From Armatimonadota bacterium (lineage in GTDB: Bacteria; Armatimonadota; Armatimonadia; Armatimonadales; Armatimonadaceae), in the NCBI GenBank assembly GCA_014381035.1, contig JACMIS010000493.1, positions 1 to 18,241 of the forward strand: 18,241 nt of DNA. The letters are read 5' to 3'. The notes below the pieces were generated by a model. That model saw nothing but the letters and a program-made list of their open reading frames with translations. It was not told where the DNA came from and searched no databases. This document shows, one piece after another, positions 1 to 8,071 of the stretch (position 1 is its first letter; each line of letters begins with the position of its first letter). A program made the position numbers and the translations under genes.

Positions 1-312
1 GCCCGATACCCGGAGCGCATCATCAATATTCACCATTCGTTCCTTCCTGCGTTTATCGGGGCGAAACCATACCATCAGGCATTCGAGCGGGGCGTGAAAC
101 TGATCGGTGCGACGGGGCACTATGTGACCGAGGTTTTGGACGACGGTCCGATTATCGAGCAAGGTGTCATCCGGATCACGCACCGTGACGGGCTGGATGA
201 TCTCGTTCAGAAGGGGCGCGACGTGGAAAAATCGGTATTATCCCGTGCCGTGCGCTGGCACTGCGAACATCGAATCTTGCTCAATGGCAACAAGACCTAC
301 GTGTTCGATTGA
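1..312 (+). CDS. purU: Formyltetrahydrofolate deformylase, C-terminal part (window edge)
   Basis: PurU hydrolyses 10-formyl-tetrahydrofolate to formate and tetrahydrofolate, supplying formate to purine synthesis and balancing one-carbon pools in the cytoplasm. The reading frame is open from the first base and ends with TGA at 310-312, so only the last 103 residues are here; the N-terminal ACT domain and start lie outside. The visible part is the formyltransferase-fold catalytic half: [11 protein letters not shown] (residues 8-18 of the fragment) carries the catalytic Asn and His, and [15 protein letters not shown], here [14 protein letters not shown] (39-52), carries the catalytic Asp. The ending NKTYVFD is typical of the family. 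The last 16 nt overlap the convergent sugar kinase gene. Purine GAR transformylase (PurN) shares the fold, but the [14 protein letters not shown] segment and the C-terminus favour PurU. Confidence 0.95.
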   Translation, partial: ARYPERIINIHHSFLPAFIGAKPYHQAFERGVKLIGATGHYVTEVLDDGPIIEQGVIRITHRDGLDDLVQKGRDVEKSVLSRAVRWHCEHRILLNGNKTYVFD

Positions 313-1262
313 GATACTGGGAGCAGTTTTACACGAACTTTAGTCGCCAGGTTGCGCACGGCTTCATGGGGGAAACGACTCCCACCGCCGACAATGGTGC
401 AATGCAGTGCGGCAGATGCGGAAGCAAACCGCAATGTGGATGGTAGGTTCCCTCCCATTGCCAAACGCAGGCATAGTCCGGCACGGAATGTGTCTCCCGC
501 TCCGGTCGTATCAACAACGGGCTGCGCCGACGATAATAGGGCTGCGGTATAGGTGTAGAAAACATCCCCGCGTCGCAGACCGGGAATGTTACTGTACTTG
601 TGTTTTGTCAACGAAATACCGCCTTCGGCACCCAGCGTGATTATCGCCGTCCGCGCCCCCGCATCGATAATCCGTTTTGCAGCGAGTTCGATTCCTTTAT
701 CTCGCCCGGCTCGCGTGATCCATTCCCGCGACGTAACAGCAACATCGGAAACGGCAAGCACTTCCGGTATGTCTGCACAGTCCATGGAAACAACGGGGCA
801 ACCTGCCTTCGCTGCGGCGAGGGTGGCTTCTATAGCAGCGTTGCCCAGATTCGGGTCAACGGTGAACAAAGGACGCTCCGCGAATCGAGGAAGGATCGTC
901 TCCAGTTCTGGTGGCGTAACTTCCCGGAATCCGCGCCCTGACATGAAGCGTTCGCCGTCTTCGTCCACGCGTACGGTGCATACCGGCGTCACCGCGCCGG
1001 AGACGAACGGGACAAGCGACAGATCAATCCCTTGCGCGAGTGGGTGGTTTCGGAGGAGTTCCCGCAGACGCAATCCTTCCGCGTCGTCGCCGATGGCGGT
1101 TCCGGTCAGCGTAACGGGGACGCCCCAACCGGCAAGTGCGGTCGCCGTGTTGAACGCCTCCCCCCCCGGAAACTCTGTCGCCTCGGCTTCGGATTGTCCT
1201 GGTAAAAAAAAACGGTCCAGGCACACCGTGCCGTAAACAATAACGCGCCCCGGTTCGATCAC
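297..1262 (-). CDS. PfkB/ribokinase-family carbohydrate kinase
   Basis: This is a 321-residue ATP-dependent kinase of the ribokinase (PfkB) family, probably phosphorylating a sugar or nucleoside; the substrate cannot be told from sequence. The N-terminal family signature is [17 protein letters not shown] (residues 31-47), with the Gly-Gly pair at 33-34 where the substrate is held. The C-terminal signature [14 protein letters not shown] (249-262) contains the anion hole GAG and the catalytic base Asp257. Length is normal. The start is GTG at 1262-1260, chosen because it overlaps the upstream J-domain gene's stop in a GTGA arrangement, which suggests translational coupling. Its 3' end runs 16 nt into purU on the other strand. 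No promoter of its own was found, so it is probably co-transcribed with the gene at 1259-1855. The family is certain; the specific activity is unknown. Confidence 0.92.
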   Translation of the reverse strand: MIEPGRVIVYGTVCLDRFFLPGQSEAEATEFPGGEAFNTATALAGWGVPVTLTGTAIGDDAEGLRLRELLRNHPLAQGIDLSLVPFVSGAVTPVCTVRVDEDGERFMSGRGFREVTPPELETILPRFAERPLFTVDPNLGNAAIEATLAAAKAGCPVVSMDCADIPEVLAVSDVAVTSREWITRAGRDKGIELAAKRIIDAGARTAIITLGAEGGISLTKHKYSNIPGLRRGDVFYTYTAALLSSAQPVVDTTGAGDTFRAGLCLRLAMGGNLPSTLRFASASAALHCTIVGGGSRFPHEAVRNLATKVRVKLLPVSQSNT

Positions 1263-1855
1263 AATTCCAGTTTAGCGAAGCGCGATTCGGTCGGCGAGAG
1301 TCGCTTGCGTAGGTTCTCATACGCCGTGTTCACACGTGCGAGAATCACTTCCGCTTGCTTTTGCTCGGCAGACCCATCCGGGAAACGGCGCGGATCGCAA
1401 CGGGCGGCTAATTTCTCGTAGGCGGCTTGCACGGACGGGTAGTCGCTCCCGGCTTCCAAACCGAGCACTTTATAATCCGTGGCGTCGGGGTCTTCGGGTA
1501 ACACCTGTTGCTTGGGTCGCGTTCCCTGCGTGGTTTCTGGCTGACGGATGGTCGTATTCGCGGCTTCCGAGCGGGAGCGGGCTAACTCCAGGTTGGCGTC
1601 GGCGGAGCGACGTGCGGCGGCGATGCGCTCTTCGGCGCGGCGCATCAGCGCGTCCGGGTCGTTGTCGTAGGCGTTGCCTCGGGAGTAGGAGTCCGGCGCG
1701 TCGCCTGGATCCCGGTCCAGTTCGTCCTTGGCGACGCCTTTCTCGGCGTCCGTCAGTTTATCGTCTATCGCGTCGCGGACACGGTCCACATACGCTTTTC
1801 CCAAACGGAAAGAACGGTTTAGAATATCACTCACGATGGGTTGGTAGTCCTTCAA
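1259..1855 (-). CDS. J-domain-like protein lacking the HPD motif
   Basis: This 198-residue predicted soluble protein has a charged N-terminal region rich in helix-forming residues (about 60-100, Ala/Arg/Glu) and a C-terminal domain at 127-187 that reads like a DnaJ J domain: DYKVLGLEAGSDYPSVQAAYEKLAARCDP, then RVNTAYENLRKRL as the final helix. The diagnostic HPD tripeptide that stimulates DnaK ATPase is replaced by CDP (153-155), so normal Hsp70 co-chaperone activity is doubtful. The start is TTG at 1855-1853, supported by GGGAG about 11 nt upstream; no better ATG exists nearby. The stop overlaps the sugar kinase start by 4 nt. A TACAAT hexamer on this strand (1908-1903) could be a -10, but no matching -35 is seen. 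The J-like fold call is moderate; the function is unknown. Confidence 0.75.
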   Translation of the reverse strand: MKDYQPIVSDILNRSFRLGKAYVDRVRDAIDDKLTDAEKGVAKDELDRDPGDAPDSYSRGNAYDNDPDALMRRAEERIAAARRSADANLELARSRSEAANTTIRQPETTQGTRPKQQVLPEDPDATDYKVLGLEAGSDYPSVQAAYEKLAARCDPRRFPDGSAEQKQAEVILARVNTAYENLRKRLSPTESRFAKLEL

Positions 1856-2037
1856 ATAGTGCGGAATCTCCCGGCGGGGTAATTACGCGAATCGGTAGGT
1901 GTATTGTATCTTAAACAGAACGACATTTCCGTGGGTTCCCAAATGCGCGAGCCGGAGGCAGGGAATTGCATGGCGGGCGTCAAAAAGTAGGCGTGCGGCG
2001 TCTCGACAGTATACGCCGACGATGGAGTTGAAAAAAT
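1856..2037. other. Divergent intergenic region, J-domain gene / thuA
   Basis: This 182-nt gap between divergent starts must hold promoters for both directions. I see a TACAAT hexamer on the minus strand at 1908-1903 and a GGAG site at 2024-2027 for thuA, but no convincing -35/-10 pair for either gene and no ORF with a plausible ribosome site. Confidence 0.3.
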
Positions 2038-2787
2038 ATGGCGATTCGAGTTACCGTTTATGGCGAAAACAGCCACGAGCACCAGGAAAATCATCCGATT
2101 ACCGGCATCTACCCGAACGGGATGCACGAGGCAATCGCGGACGGCATCCGCGAGATGCTGGGCGATCAGGTGGAAGTAAGAACCGTTGTTTTGCAAGACC
2201 CCGAACATGGCTTGACCGACGAAGTCTTAGCCAGTACCGACGTTTTGACGTGGTGGGGACACATGGCGCACGACAAGGTAGAGGATGCGGTGGTCAACCG
2301 GATTCATGCACGCGTTTTAGCCGGGATGGGGATTCTGTGCCTGCATTCGGCACACTTCAGCAAGATCTTCCGCAAATTGATGGGAACGTCCTGCGCTCTG
2401 TGCTGGCGTGACGGGGATTCGGAGACGGTTTGGAATGTCGCGCCGGGACACCCCATCACCGAGGGTGTACCGATGGTGTTTCAGATCCCGGAGCACGAAA
2501 TGTACGGCGAGTTTTTCGACATTCCGCCCCCGGACGAACTGATTTTTATTTCCAATTTTTCCGGCGGCGAGATATTCCGATCCGGGTGTACCTGGCGACG
2601 CGGGTATGGCAAAGTGTTTTATTTCTCGCCGGGTCACGAATCGAATCCGATCTACCATCAACCGGAAATCAAAAAGATCATCGCCAACGGCGTCAGATGG
2701 CTCGCGCCGACGATGCCGTCCACTCCGTATAACGGGGGGGCACCACAAGCAAAGCCTGGCTGGTGGAAAAACGGCAAGCACGAATAA
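2038..2787 (+). CDS. thuA: ThuA-like (trehalose utilization protein) family
   Basis: This 249-residue protein belongs to the ThuA family, a class I glutamine amidotransferase-like fold linked in rhizobia to oxidation of trehalose and related disaccharides; the exact reaction is unsettled. Family landmarks are an N-terminal strand (IRVTVYGENSHEH, 3-15), WWGHMAH (72-78), the turn LCLHSAHFSK (100-109), HPITEGVP (138-145) and the C-terminal GKVFYFSPGHE (191-201). There is no signal peptide, so it is probably cytoplasmic. The ATG at 2038 has GGAG ending 10 nt upstream. It stands alone and divergent from the J-domain gene, and a strong inverted repeat lies just past its stop. The symbol denotes the family only; no trehalose transporter or ThuB-like oxidoreductase is visible in the window. 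Confidence 0.88.
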   Translation: MAIRVTVYGENSHEHQENHPITGIYPNGMHEAIADGIREMLGDQVEVRTVVLQDPEHGLTDEVLASTDVLTWWGHMAHDKVEDAVVNRIHARVLAGMGILCLHSAHFSKIFRKLMGTSCALCWRDGDSETVWNVAPGHPITEGVPMVFQIPEHEMYGEFFDIPPPDELIFISNFSGGEIFRSGCTWRRGYGKVFYFSPGHESNPIYHQPEIKKIIANGVRWLAPTMPSTPYNGGAPQAKPGWWKNGKHE

Positions 2788-2797
2788 GAGATACACT

Positions 2798-2845
2798 CTC
2801 ATCCCATTCCCCTCTCGCGGCGGCGAGAGAGGGGAATGGGATGAG
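2798..2845. repeat. 19-bp perfect inverted repeat between convergent genes
   Basis: Bases 2798-2816 (CTCATCCCATTCCCCTCTC) are the exact reverse complement of 2827-2845, with a 10-nt loop that is a GCG-rich spacer. It lies between the stop of thuA and the stop of the convergent exported protein. It could act as a transcription terminator in both directions, although no T tract follows on either strand, or be a copy of a dispersed intergenic palindrome (REP-like). The text-like C/T-rich arm is of the kind found in many copies in some genomes, but copy number cannot be judged here. Confidence 0.8.
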
Positions 2846-2865
2846 GGTCCGAGGGGGGCAAAACG

Positions 2866-3954
2866 TTATCTCGCCTTCAGTTCGTAGATCGCGGTCGGGG
2901 TCTTTTCGGACGAGATGACAAGCGACGTGCCGTCCGGGCTGTAGCAGATGCCTTCGCCCTGTGGCTGGAGGGGGAGGGGGACCATCGCGGGGGTCGTCGC
3001 CCAGACCGCATCGAAGACTTTTTCGCCGTCCGGGAGACGCCATTCGTAGGCGGCGTAGTAGGTTCGTAGCACGAGACGCTTGCCGTCCGGCGCGATGTCG
3101 CCACCAGTGACGCGATTCGGGAACGGGTGCAATCCGTTCTCATTGAAAGCAAGTGCGCCGATTTTCTCCAACGTGTACGGGGCTAGTTGATTGTCGGTCG
3201 CCTTGACTGGGGGAAACTTATAGACCCCGGCATCTCCCTTTTCCTCTTTCGTGATCAGGTAGATCGTTCCGGTCTGCGGGTGAACCAGCAATGCCTCGGA
3301 ATCATGCGGTCCATCCGGGTATTGATACAACAGTCGCGCCGTAGGTTCGTCGGTCAGCCGGGGGCGTGCCTTCGTGCCGATGCGATTCTCGGCAGACAGG
3401 AGTGGTTCCGGAATGCGATACACGCACGATTCGCTTCGGGTGCGCCCGTAATCGCCGATGTCCCCAACGTACAGATAATTTCCTTTGCCGTCCGCACCGG
3501 GTCCTGAGGCGATATCCTCCCAATCTCCGGCGAACGCAGACCGCGCCATAAACACGCCGACCGTTCTCCCGGATCGGTTGAAGGCATACAGGTAGGCACC
3601 GTCTCCCGAATCGTTATGTGTCCAGAATACGCCGGGATTCCGTCGCCCTGCCGCGATCCCGGAAGATTCGTTAATAAAAGGCGATTGCAAGATGCAAAGA
3701 AGCGTTCCTGACCCGAACGCACCCGCGGGGGGCACGACCTTTCGCACCGTCACCGTGACACGGGACGCTGGAGTCGCGGAAGGCGTTGGGGAGACTTGCA
3801 CAACAGGAGCGACAGGTTTGCGCCGTGCGGGCTTTGGCGAGGGCGACGGTTTCGGGACACTACCGGTTTGTCCGTGAACGCCCGTGAGACTCAAAAAACA
3901 TATCGCGCCCAATATCGCGCCGCCACTCAACTCTCTGTTTAAACGTAATAACAA
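2866..3954 (-). CDS. Exported protein with proline-rich linker and propeller-like repeats
   Basis: This 362-residue protein has an N-terminal signal peptide (hydrophobic core about 12-25, likely cut after VHG at 28), a Pro/Ser/Lys-rich linker (30-63) and a repeated beta-rich body to the end. In the body, motifs recur in blades: ESSGIAAGRRNPGVFWTHNDSGD (96-118, given as key residues HNDSGD), DWEDIA (144-149), NYLYVGDIGDYGRTR (159-173), SEALLVHPQTGTIYLIT, and GICYSPDGTSLVIS near the C-terminus. This pattern is that of uncharacterised secreted beta-propellers with an NHL/WD-like style; no catalytic motif is recognised. It begins 3 nt after the stop of the large membrane protein upstream on the same strand, so the two are very likely one operon. 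It probably acts outside the cytoplasmic membrane. Function unknown. Confidence 0.8.
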   Translation of the reverse strand: MLLRLNRELSGGAILGAICFLSLTGVHGQTGSVPKPSPSPKPARRKPVAPVVQVSPTPSATPASRVTVTVRKVVPPAGAFGSGTLLCILQSPFINESSGIAAGRRNPGVFWTHNDSGDGAYLYAFNRSGRTVGVFMARSAFAGDWEDIASGPGADGKGNYLYVGDIGDYGRTRSESCVYRIPEPLLSAENRIGTKARPRLTDEPTARLLYQYPDGPHDSEALLVHPQTGTIYLITKEEKGDAGVYKFPPVKATDNQLAPYTLEKIGALAFNENGLHPFPNRVTGGDIAPDGKRLVLRTYYAAYEWRLPDGEKVFDAVWATTPAMVPLPLQPQGEGICYSPDGTSLVISSEKTPTAIYELKAR

Positions 3955-3957
3955 CCG

Positions 3958-5949
3958 TTACTGTCCTTTCGCGCCCGAATTGGGCGCAGGTGGCAGGGAA
4001 TCGAAATAGCCACGTACTTGATTGCGATACGCATTCGGAACCGCGTCACGCGTCTGTGCCGACTCGCTCGCCGGTCCGCCGCGCTCTTTGACAAACTCCT
4101 TGTAGTAAGGAAGTGAAGATACCGGAAGCGCGGAGCGATCTGTGTCGTTTTCCGTGATCACGGTTTCCGGTCCCTCGCCGCTTTGCTTGCCGCGAACGTT
4201 TTGTTCTTTCGCGCCTTTTCCGAGGCGTTGCGCGGAGTCACCGGTCTTGGCGTTCCCCGTTGAACCGTCACCGGAGCCTTTTCCGCCGCCGCCATCACCA
4301 CTCTTCCCTCTTTTGTCGCCGGATGATTTGCCCTGCCCCTGCCCCGATTTTTTGCCGTTCCCGGATCCTCCGCCCTGACTACCGCTTTGTCCCGACTGAT
4401 TCGAGGGCGAACCGTTCTGACCGGCTTTATTGCCCTGCCCTTGTTGCCCGCCTTGAGAACCCTGCCCCGGCTTCCCGTTCTGGCTCTGCCCGCTCTGCGA
4501 CGGACCTCCCTGTCCCTGCGCTCCCTGTTGACCACTTCCTTGCTGAGGTGAACCGCTTTGTGACGGATTGCCCTGCGACGATTGCCCTTGTTGCGAACTT
4601 TGATTGCCGCTTTGAGACGTGCCCGTACCCGTCATCTTCTGGACATCGTTCATCATCTTTTGCAGGGTGGTCTGCTCTTTCGCCTGCCCGCCCGAGCCAC
4701 TTTGACCGCTCTGGTTCTGCGTACTCTGCCCATTCTGCGAACCGGCACTGCCGCTCTGCTCTATCTTGTCCGCCGCCTCCCGAAGCGACTGTGCGGCTTC
4801 GGGCATGGCATTATTGCTCATCGAATCGCCCGCTTTTTCTACCGCTCTTCCGGCGTCGGCAAAGTTATTTTTATTTAGCCCATCGCCGAGAGCCGCTAAT
4901 TGTTGACCGGTTTTGTCCCGTTCCGCGCCGGGTGTCGGTTCGCCGCGCTCCGCCGCGTCCGCCATTTCACGGAGTGCCTGCGCTACTCCGTTTTTGTCAC
5001 CGCGTGCGAGAGCATCCTGCAACGCTTTCATGCGGGCATCGGGGGTGTTCGCCGTGGGGTTCGTGCTCGTGGTCGAGCCACTGTTTTGCAGGTTCTTCTT
5101 CATGGAACGTCCGGTGCTCGCCAGGTTTGTCCGGGTTTGCTTGTCGGCACGATTGGCTTGTTCCCGGGCGATCTTGTCCTGTGCTTTGCGTAACTCCTCG
5201 CTGAGTTTCGCCCGCTCCATCAGTGCCTCACGGAGCGGCATTCGCCCGCGCGCCATCTCCTTGCCCAGTTTCTCGACTTTTTGCGCTGCTTTCTCCGCTT
5301 CAGGGAGGTTCTGTTTTTTCGCTTCGGCGGAGGCGGCTTTGGCGACGGCAAGGAGGCGTTCGCCTTCTTTTTTTACCGCGACCTGTTCCGAGCGGCGTGT
5401 CCCGCTCCAGAAGACAGGCAGTTCCGGCGCGAAGTAGGTGAGTGCCACCGAAAGCGCGACTGCTCCGGCGATGTAGACGCGTCGGGGCACGGGTGTCAGC
5501 GGGACGGCGGAAAAAACGTCGGATTCGCTCGGAGCGTGCCGGACCGCATCACCGTGCTGTGCATCGATCACGGGCGAACCATCCCGCTTGGTGGAAAGCG
5601 CGGTCGAGAGCCGTTCCTTGAGATCAAGCCGTCTTTCCAGCAAGCGTGCCACGGAAACCGGGTCATATTTGCCCGCCGCCCCATAGAAAGCACCGGCTAA
5701 AAGACCTGCGAACGTTGGTAAAAACAGGAACGCACCACCGCCGGGAAGTGTCGTTTCCCGAAGTAGATTCGAACTGATGGCGACAGCGAAAAACAGTCCG
5801 ACGACCGAACCCGCTAAAAAACCGGTCGCGCCGTAGCGAATCGTGCGACGCTGGCGCAAACGCCGTATCGCGACTATGACGGCACGCCGGACGGGGTCGT
5901 TGTCCATGTCGGAAGTTCGGTCGGAAATTGCTTTGGTCGCAGTCGTCAT
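3958..5949 (-). CDS. Large membrane-anchored protein with Gly/Gln/Ser-rich tail (DUF4175-like architecture)
   Basis: This is a 663-residue protein. Three hydrophobic spans lie near the N-terminus (about 40-60, 72-92, 157-174). The stretch between spans two and three contains DPVSVARLLERRLDLKERLSTAL, key residues ERRLDLKERLSTAL (105-118), as in proteins resembling DUF4175. Residues 190-400 are charged and helical, likely coiled coil (EAEKAAQKVEKLGKEM, MADAAERG, AQSLREAADKIEQ). Residues about 398-570 are low complexity, almost only Gly, Gln, Ser, Asn and Lys. The C-terminus regains sequence with SLPYYKEFV (612-620) and PNAYRNQVRGYFDSLP (638-653), a short motif I associate with such proteins in MoxR/DUF58 clusters, though none of those genes is in the window. 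The ATG at 5949 has GGAG about 12 nt upstream. It heads a two-gene unit. Role unknown, probably envelope-related. Confidence 0.75.
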   Translation of the reverse strand: MTTATKAISDRTSDMDNDPVRRAVIVAIRRLRQRRTIRYGATGFLAGSVVGLFFAVAISSNLLRETTLPGGGAFLFLPTFAGLLAGAFYGAAGKYDPVSVARLLERRLDLKERLSTALSTKRDGSPVIDAQHGDAVRHAPSESDVFSAVPLTPVPRRVYIAGAVALSVALTYFAPELPVFWSGTRRSEQVAVKKEGERLLAVAKAASAEAKKQNLPEAEKAAQKVEKLGKEMARGRMPLREALMERAKLSEELRKAQDKIAREQANRADKQTRTNLASTGRSMKKNLQNSGSTTSTNPTANTPDARMKALQDALARGDKNGVAQALREMADAAERGEPTPGAERDKTGQQLAALGDGLNKNNFADAGRAVEKAGDSMSNNAMPEAAQSLREAADKIEQSGSAGSQNGQSTQNQSGQSGSGGQAKEQTTLQKMMNDVQKMTGTGTSQSGNQSSQQGQSSQGNPSQSGSPQQGSGQQGAQGQGGPSQSGQSQNGKPGQGSQGGQQGQGNKAGQNGSPSNQSGQSGSQGGGSGNGKKSGQGQGKSSGDKRGKSGDGGGGKGSGDGSTGNAKTGDSAQRLGKGAKEQNVRGKQSGEGPETVITENDTDRSALPVSSLPYYKEFVKERGGPASESAQTRDAVPNAYRNQVRGYFDSLPPAPNSGAKGQ

Positions 5950-5972
5950 TTATACAGGCGTCTCCAATCGTC

Positions 5973-5978
5973 ATTATA
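5973..5978 (-). promoter_or_regulatory. Candidate -10 element for the 5949-2866 operon
   Basis: A perfect TATAAT reads on the minus strand from 5978 to 5973, 23 nt ahead of the ATG at 5949. No good -35 stands 16-18 nt upstream, so the call rests on the -10 and its position. Confidence 0.45.
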
Positions 5979-6119
5979 CAGCGGTGCGGTCGAGTGTGCA
6001 GTTTTTCACGCCCGACGGATCGCAAAGGGAGAAGGGAACCGCGTGCTCCGTCGCTAAATGGATTAAACATTAGCCATTCTCGGGACAACGTGGTATCCCG
6101 AAATAGCAGGTTAAGGGAA

Positions 6120-6947
6120 ATGAAAGTTTTTTTCTTAGGTACGGGAGCGGCAGAAGGGGTCCCGGCTATATTTTGCAATTGCGCAGTCTGTGCGCGTGCC
6201 CGAAAAAATGGTGGCAAGGATAAACGTTTACGGACCGGTGTTTTGATAGATGACACGGTTCGTATTGATCTGCCCCCGGACACGCTCGCACAAGCCCACG
6301 CCTACCCGCAATTACCGCTCAGCGATCTCGAAAATCTGCTATTCACCCACACACACGACGATCATTTCGCGGTCCGCGAACTACAATACCTTTCGCCGAA
6401 CTTCGCCCCGTGCCGTACAAAGCCGGTGCGCGTCTGGGGGACCGAGTATCTTCTCGGGCGGATTCGGACCACGATGGGCAAGTTTTTTGAACCCGCTCCT
6501 TTGTTGCTGACCCGCGTCGAACCGTTCCGAACCTATCTGGTAGCGCATCTTGCGGTGACGCCGATCCCTTCCTATCACAAAGAGGATGAACTGTGCCTGA
6601 ACTACCTACTCACGGAGGAGGTGAGTGGCAAGACGCTTCTGTACGCATCCGATACAGGTTGGTACCAACCCCCGACGTGGGAATTTCTGGCCGGGCGACG
6701 CCTCGATGCCGTTGTGCTGGAGTGCGGGTTGGGGGGAAGCGATAGCGGGTACGAAGGACATCTATCCCTCGCCGGTTGCATTTCGGTAAAAGAGAAACTG
6801 GTCGCAGACAGCGGGCTTGCCGGGGATGCGCCTTTTTATCTGACTCATATCTCCCACACCGGCTTACTGTGCCATGACGAACTCGCCGAACGTGCTGCGC
6901 CACACGGCATCGCGGTTGCTTATGACGGACTGGAAGTGATTTTTTGA
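6120..6947 (+). CDS. PhnP-like metallo-beta-lactamase-fold hydrolase
   Basis: This 275-residue MBL-fold hydrolase resembles PhnP, a cyclic ribose phosphodiesterase of phosphonate breakdown. It opens FLGTGAAEGVPAIFCNCAVC. The cluster C19-x-C21-x2-C24 matches the cysteines that bind a structural zinc in PhnP. The metal site HTHDDH is at 77-82, with further likely ligands His153, Asp178 (ASDTG) and His243 in LTHISHTG. The protein is cytoplasmic, having no signal peptide. I start it at ATG 6120 (MKVFFLGTG): an in-frame upstream extension to 5928 is possible but would lack family similarity and run through the divergent promoter region; AAGGG lies just before the chosen ATG. No C-P lyase genes are nearby, so the physiological substrate may be different. 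Its TGA lies inside the -35 of the next gene's promoter. Confidence 0.88.
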   Translation: MKVFFLGTGAAEGVPAIFCNCAVCARARKNGGKDKRLRTGVLIDDTVRIDLPPDTLAQAHAYPQLPLSDLENLLFTHTHDDHFAVRELQYLSPNFAPCRTKPVRVWGTEYLLGRIRTTMGKFFEPAPLLLTRVEPFRTYLVAHLAVTPIPSYHKEDELCLNYLLTEEVSGKTLLYASDTGWYQPPTWEFLAGRRLDAVVLECGLGGSDSGYEGHLSLAGCISVKEKLVADSGLAGDAPFYLTHISHTGLLCHDELAERAAPHGIAVAYDGLEVIF

Positions 6948-6973
6948 GCGACATTTGTAACCACTGATATAAT
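6944..6973 (+). promoter_or_regulatory. Promoter with extended -10 before the membrane paralog pair
   Basis: TTGAGC (6944-6949), an 18-nt spacer and TATAAT (6968-6973), preceded by TG one base earlier (TGaTATAAT, an extended -10). Transcription would start near 6980, about 20 nt before the ATG at 7001. The -35 overlaps the stop codon of the upstream hydrolase gene. Confidence 0.7.
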
Positions 6974-7000
6974 CGGCGTGTCTGAACGAATGTAACGCCC

Positions 7001-8026
7001 ATGAAACTTTTCCCCCAACATCTGCGCGACCGGCAGCACGCGACTGTGATCCGGCGACGCACCTATGGACTCCGTGGCAAAGGCGACTATGCCGGAACCA
7101 ATGTCGAGTCCATGCCGCTTCCGCCCCCGAAGATGGGAAAGCTGGGCAGAATCTGGGCAAAGGGTAGCGGCTTGACCGAGAAGCAAGCCGCTACCGGTCT
7201 TTCTGCCGCTTCTATGTCTACACTGGGGACGGTTTGGGTGGCGCCTACCACCGTAGGCGGCTTGGCGATGTTAATCAGCGCGATCTCGCTGGCGAAACAC
7301 GGGAATATAGAGCCGCTCGCCATCTCCGCCGCCCTCACAGCAGCAGTATCGTATCTTTCGGCAGTGCCGTGGGCGAAGATGGCGTTTCGCTGGTGCTATA
7401 AGGAACCACTCGCCGAGGGCGAGATCGAGCAACTTTTAGAAAACGAAAAAACGGCGACCGAATTGGAGTTGTCCTACTTGCGCCTTGTCCGGGATGCGGT
7501 CCGACAAACGGCGGAAACCAATCCCGAGACCGAAGCCGAGGTACAAGCCGCAATCGCTTCATTGGGGGAAGCGATTGACCGCTTGCCTGTTGTGGATGTA
7601 ACACCGGTAAACACCGCTGCTCTGCGACAGGAGGCGGAAGTGCTGCAAGCGGATGCCCTGATCAATCCGGACCGCGTGATTGGCGAATCGCTCGAACGGC
7701 GTGCCGATGCACTGGTACGCCGTGCTGACGCCAACGACCGTTCCGGACTTGCCGTTCGCCGGACTGCCGCACTACGCGCCGAAATCGAAGCGCAGATCGC
7801 CGCACTACGCGAAGGGATCGCCACGCTCGGAACCGGTTATGGAACATCCGACAGCGCGACCTCGGAGAATCTGCAACACCTTTCCGAGTCCGCCCGACGC
7901 CTCGCTGCCGAAGCCGTTAGCGCGGCATCTGCCCGCGCCGAGTTGGATGGGGGCGTGGGCGACAAATGGTCAGTGGTCGGTGACCAGAAATCGGAACCGG
8001 AGCGGGTGTCTGTCGGGGCAAGATAA
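7001..8026 (+). CDS. Two-span membrane protein of unknown family, paralog 1
   Basis: This 341-residue protein has no recognised domain. It has a basic N-terminus (MKLFPQHLRD, many Arg to residue 26), a Pro-rich turn, two hydrophobic spans (about 72-97 and 103-125, separated by a short HGNIEP loop) and a long Ala/Glu/Arg-rich helical region (140-275) that probably forms a coiled coil in the cytoplasm. It is homologous to the next gene: YLRLVRDAVRQT (159-170) matches FLFLVRDVVRSQT, AIASLGEAIDRLPVVDV (184-200) matches ALRAIGEALCRLPPVAEV, and the EAEVLQA...RRADAL block also aligns. No Shine-Dalgarno precedes the ATG; an ATG-TAA minimal frame lies five nt upstream. A strong promoter drives it. Membrane scaffolding or sensing is possible, but this is a guess. 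Confidence 0.75.
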   Translation: MKLFPQHLRDRQHATVIRRRTYGLRGKGDYAGTNVESMPLPPPKMGKLGRIWAKGSGLTEKQAATGLSAASMSTLGTVWVAPTTVGGLAMLISAISLAKHGNIEPLAISAALTAAVSYLSAVPWAKMAFRWCYKEPLAEGEIEQLLENEKTATELELSYLRLVRDAVRQTAETNPETEAEVQAAIASLGEAIDRLPVVDVTPVNTAALRQEAEVLQADALINPDRVIGESLERRADALVRRADANDRSGLAVRRTAALRAEIEAQIAALREGIATLGTGYGTSDSATSENLQHLSESARRLAAEAVSAASARAELDGGVGDKWSVVGDQKSEPERVSVGAR

Positions 8027-8059
8027 CCCTCCGTCCCCACACCCTGCCAACGGAAACGA

Positions 8060-8065
8060 TACAAT
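8060..8065 (+). promoter_or_regulatory. Possible -10 (TACAAT) immediately before paralog 2
   Basis: TACAAT lies 6 nt before the ATG at 8072. If used, transcription would start at about the ATG itself and give a leaderless mRNA. No -35 is recognisable 17 nt upstream, so read-through from the first paralog is as likely. Confidence 0.3.
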
Positions 8066-8071
8066 TTATCC

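Noticed and set aside
586..1236. Plus-strand open frame of 216 residues
   Set aside because: Lies wholly opposite the PfkB-type kinase, whose signatures are clear; the product is Ser/Arg/Pro-rich and resembles no protein.
1966..1994. thuA promoter with TTGCAT as -35
   Set aside because: The expected -10 position reads AGGCGT, which does not fit.
4260..5204. Long open frame on the plus strand opposite the large membrane protein gene (314 residues)
   Set aside because: It is a by-product of the biased Gly/Gln/Ser codons on the other strand; the product is a Cys/Arg/Ser-rich chain without domains, and the minus-strand gene has membrane spans and a promoter.
5928..6119. N-terminal extension of the PhnP-like hydrolase
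   Set aside because: The added 64 residues are unlike the family and would run through the divergent promoter region; MKVFFLGTG is the family's usual start.
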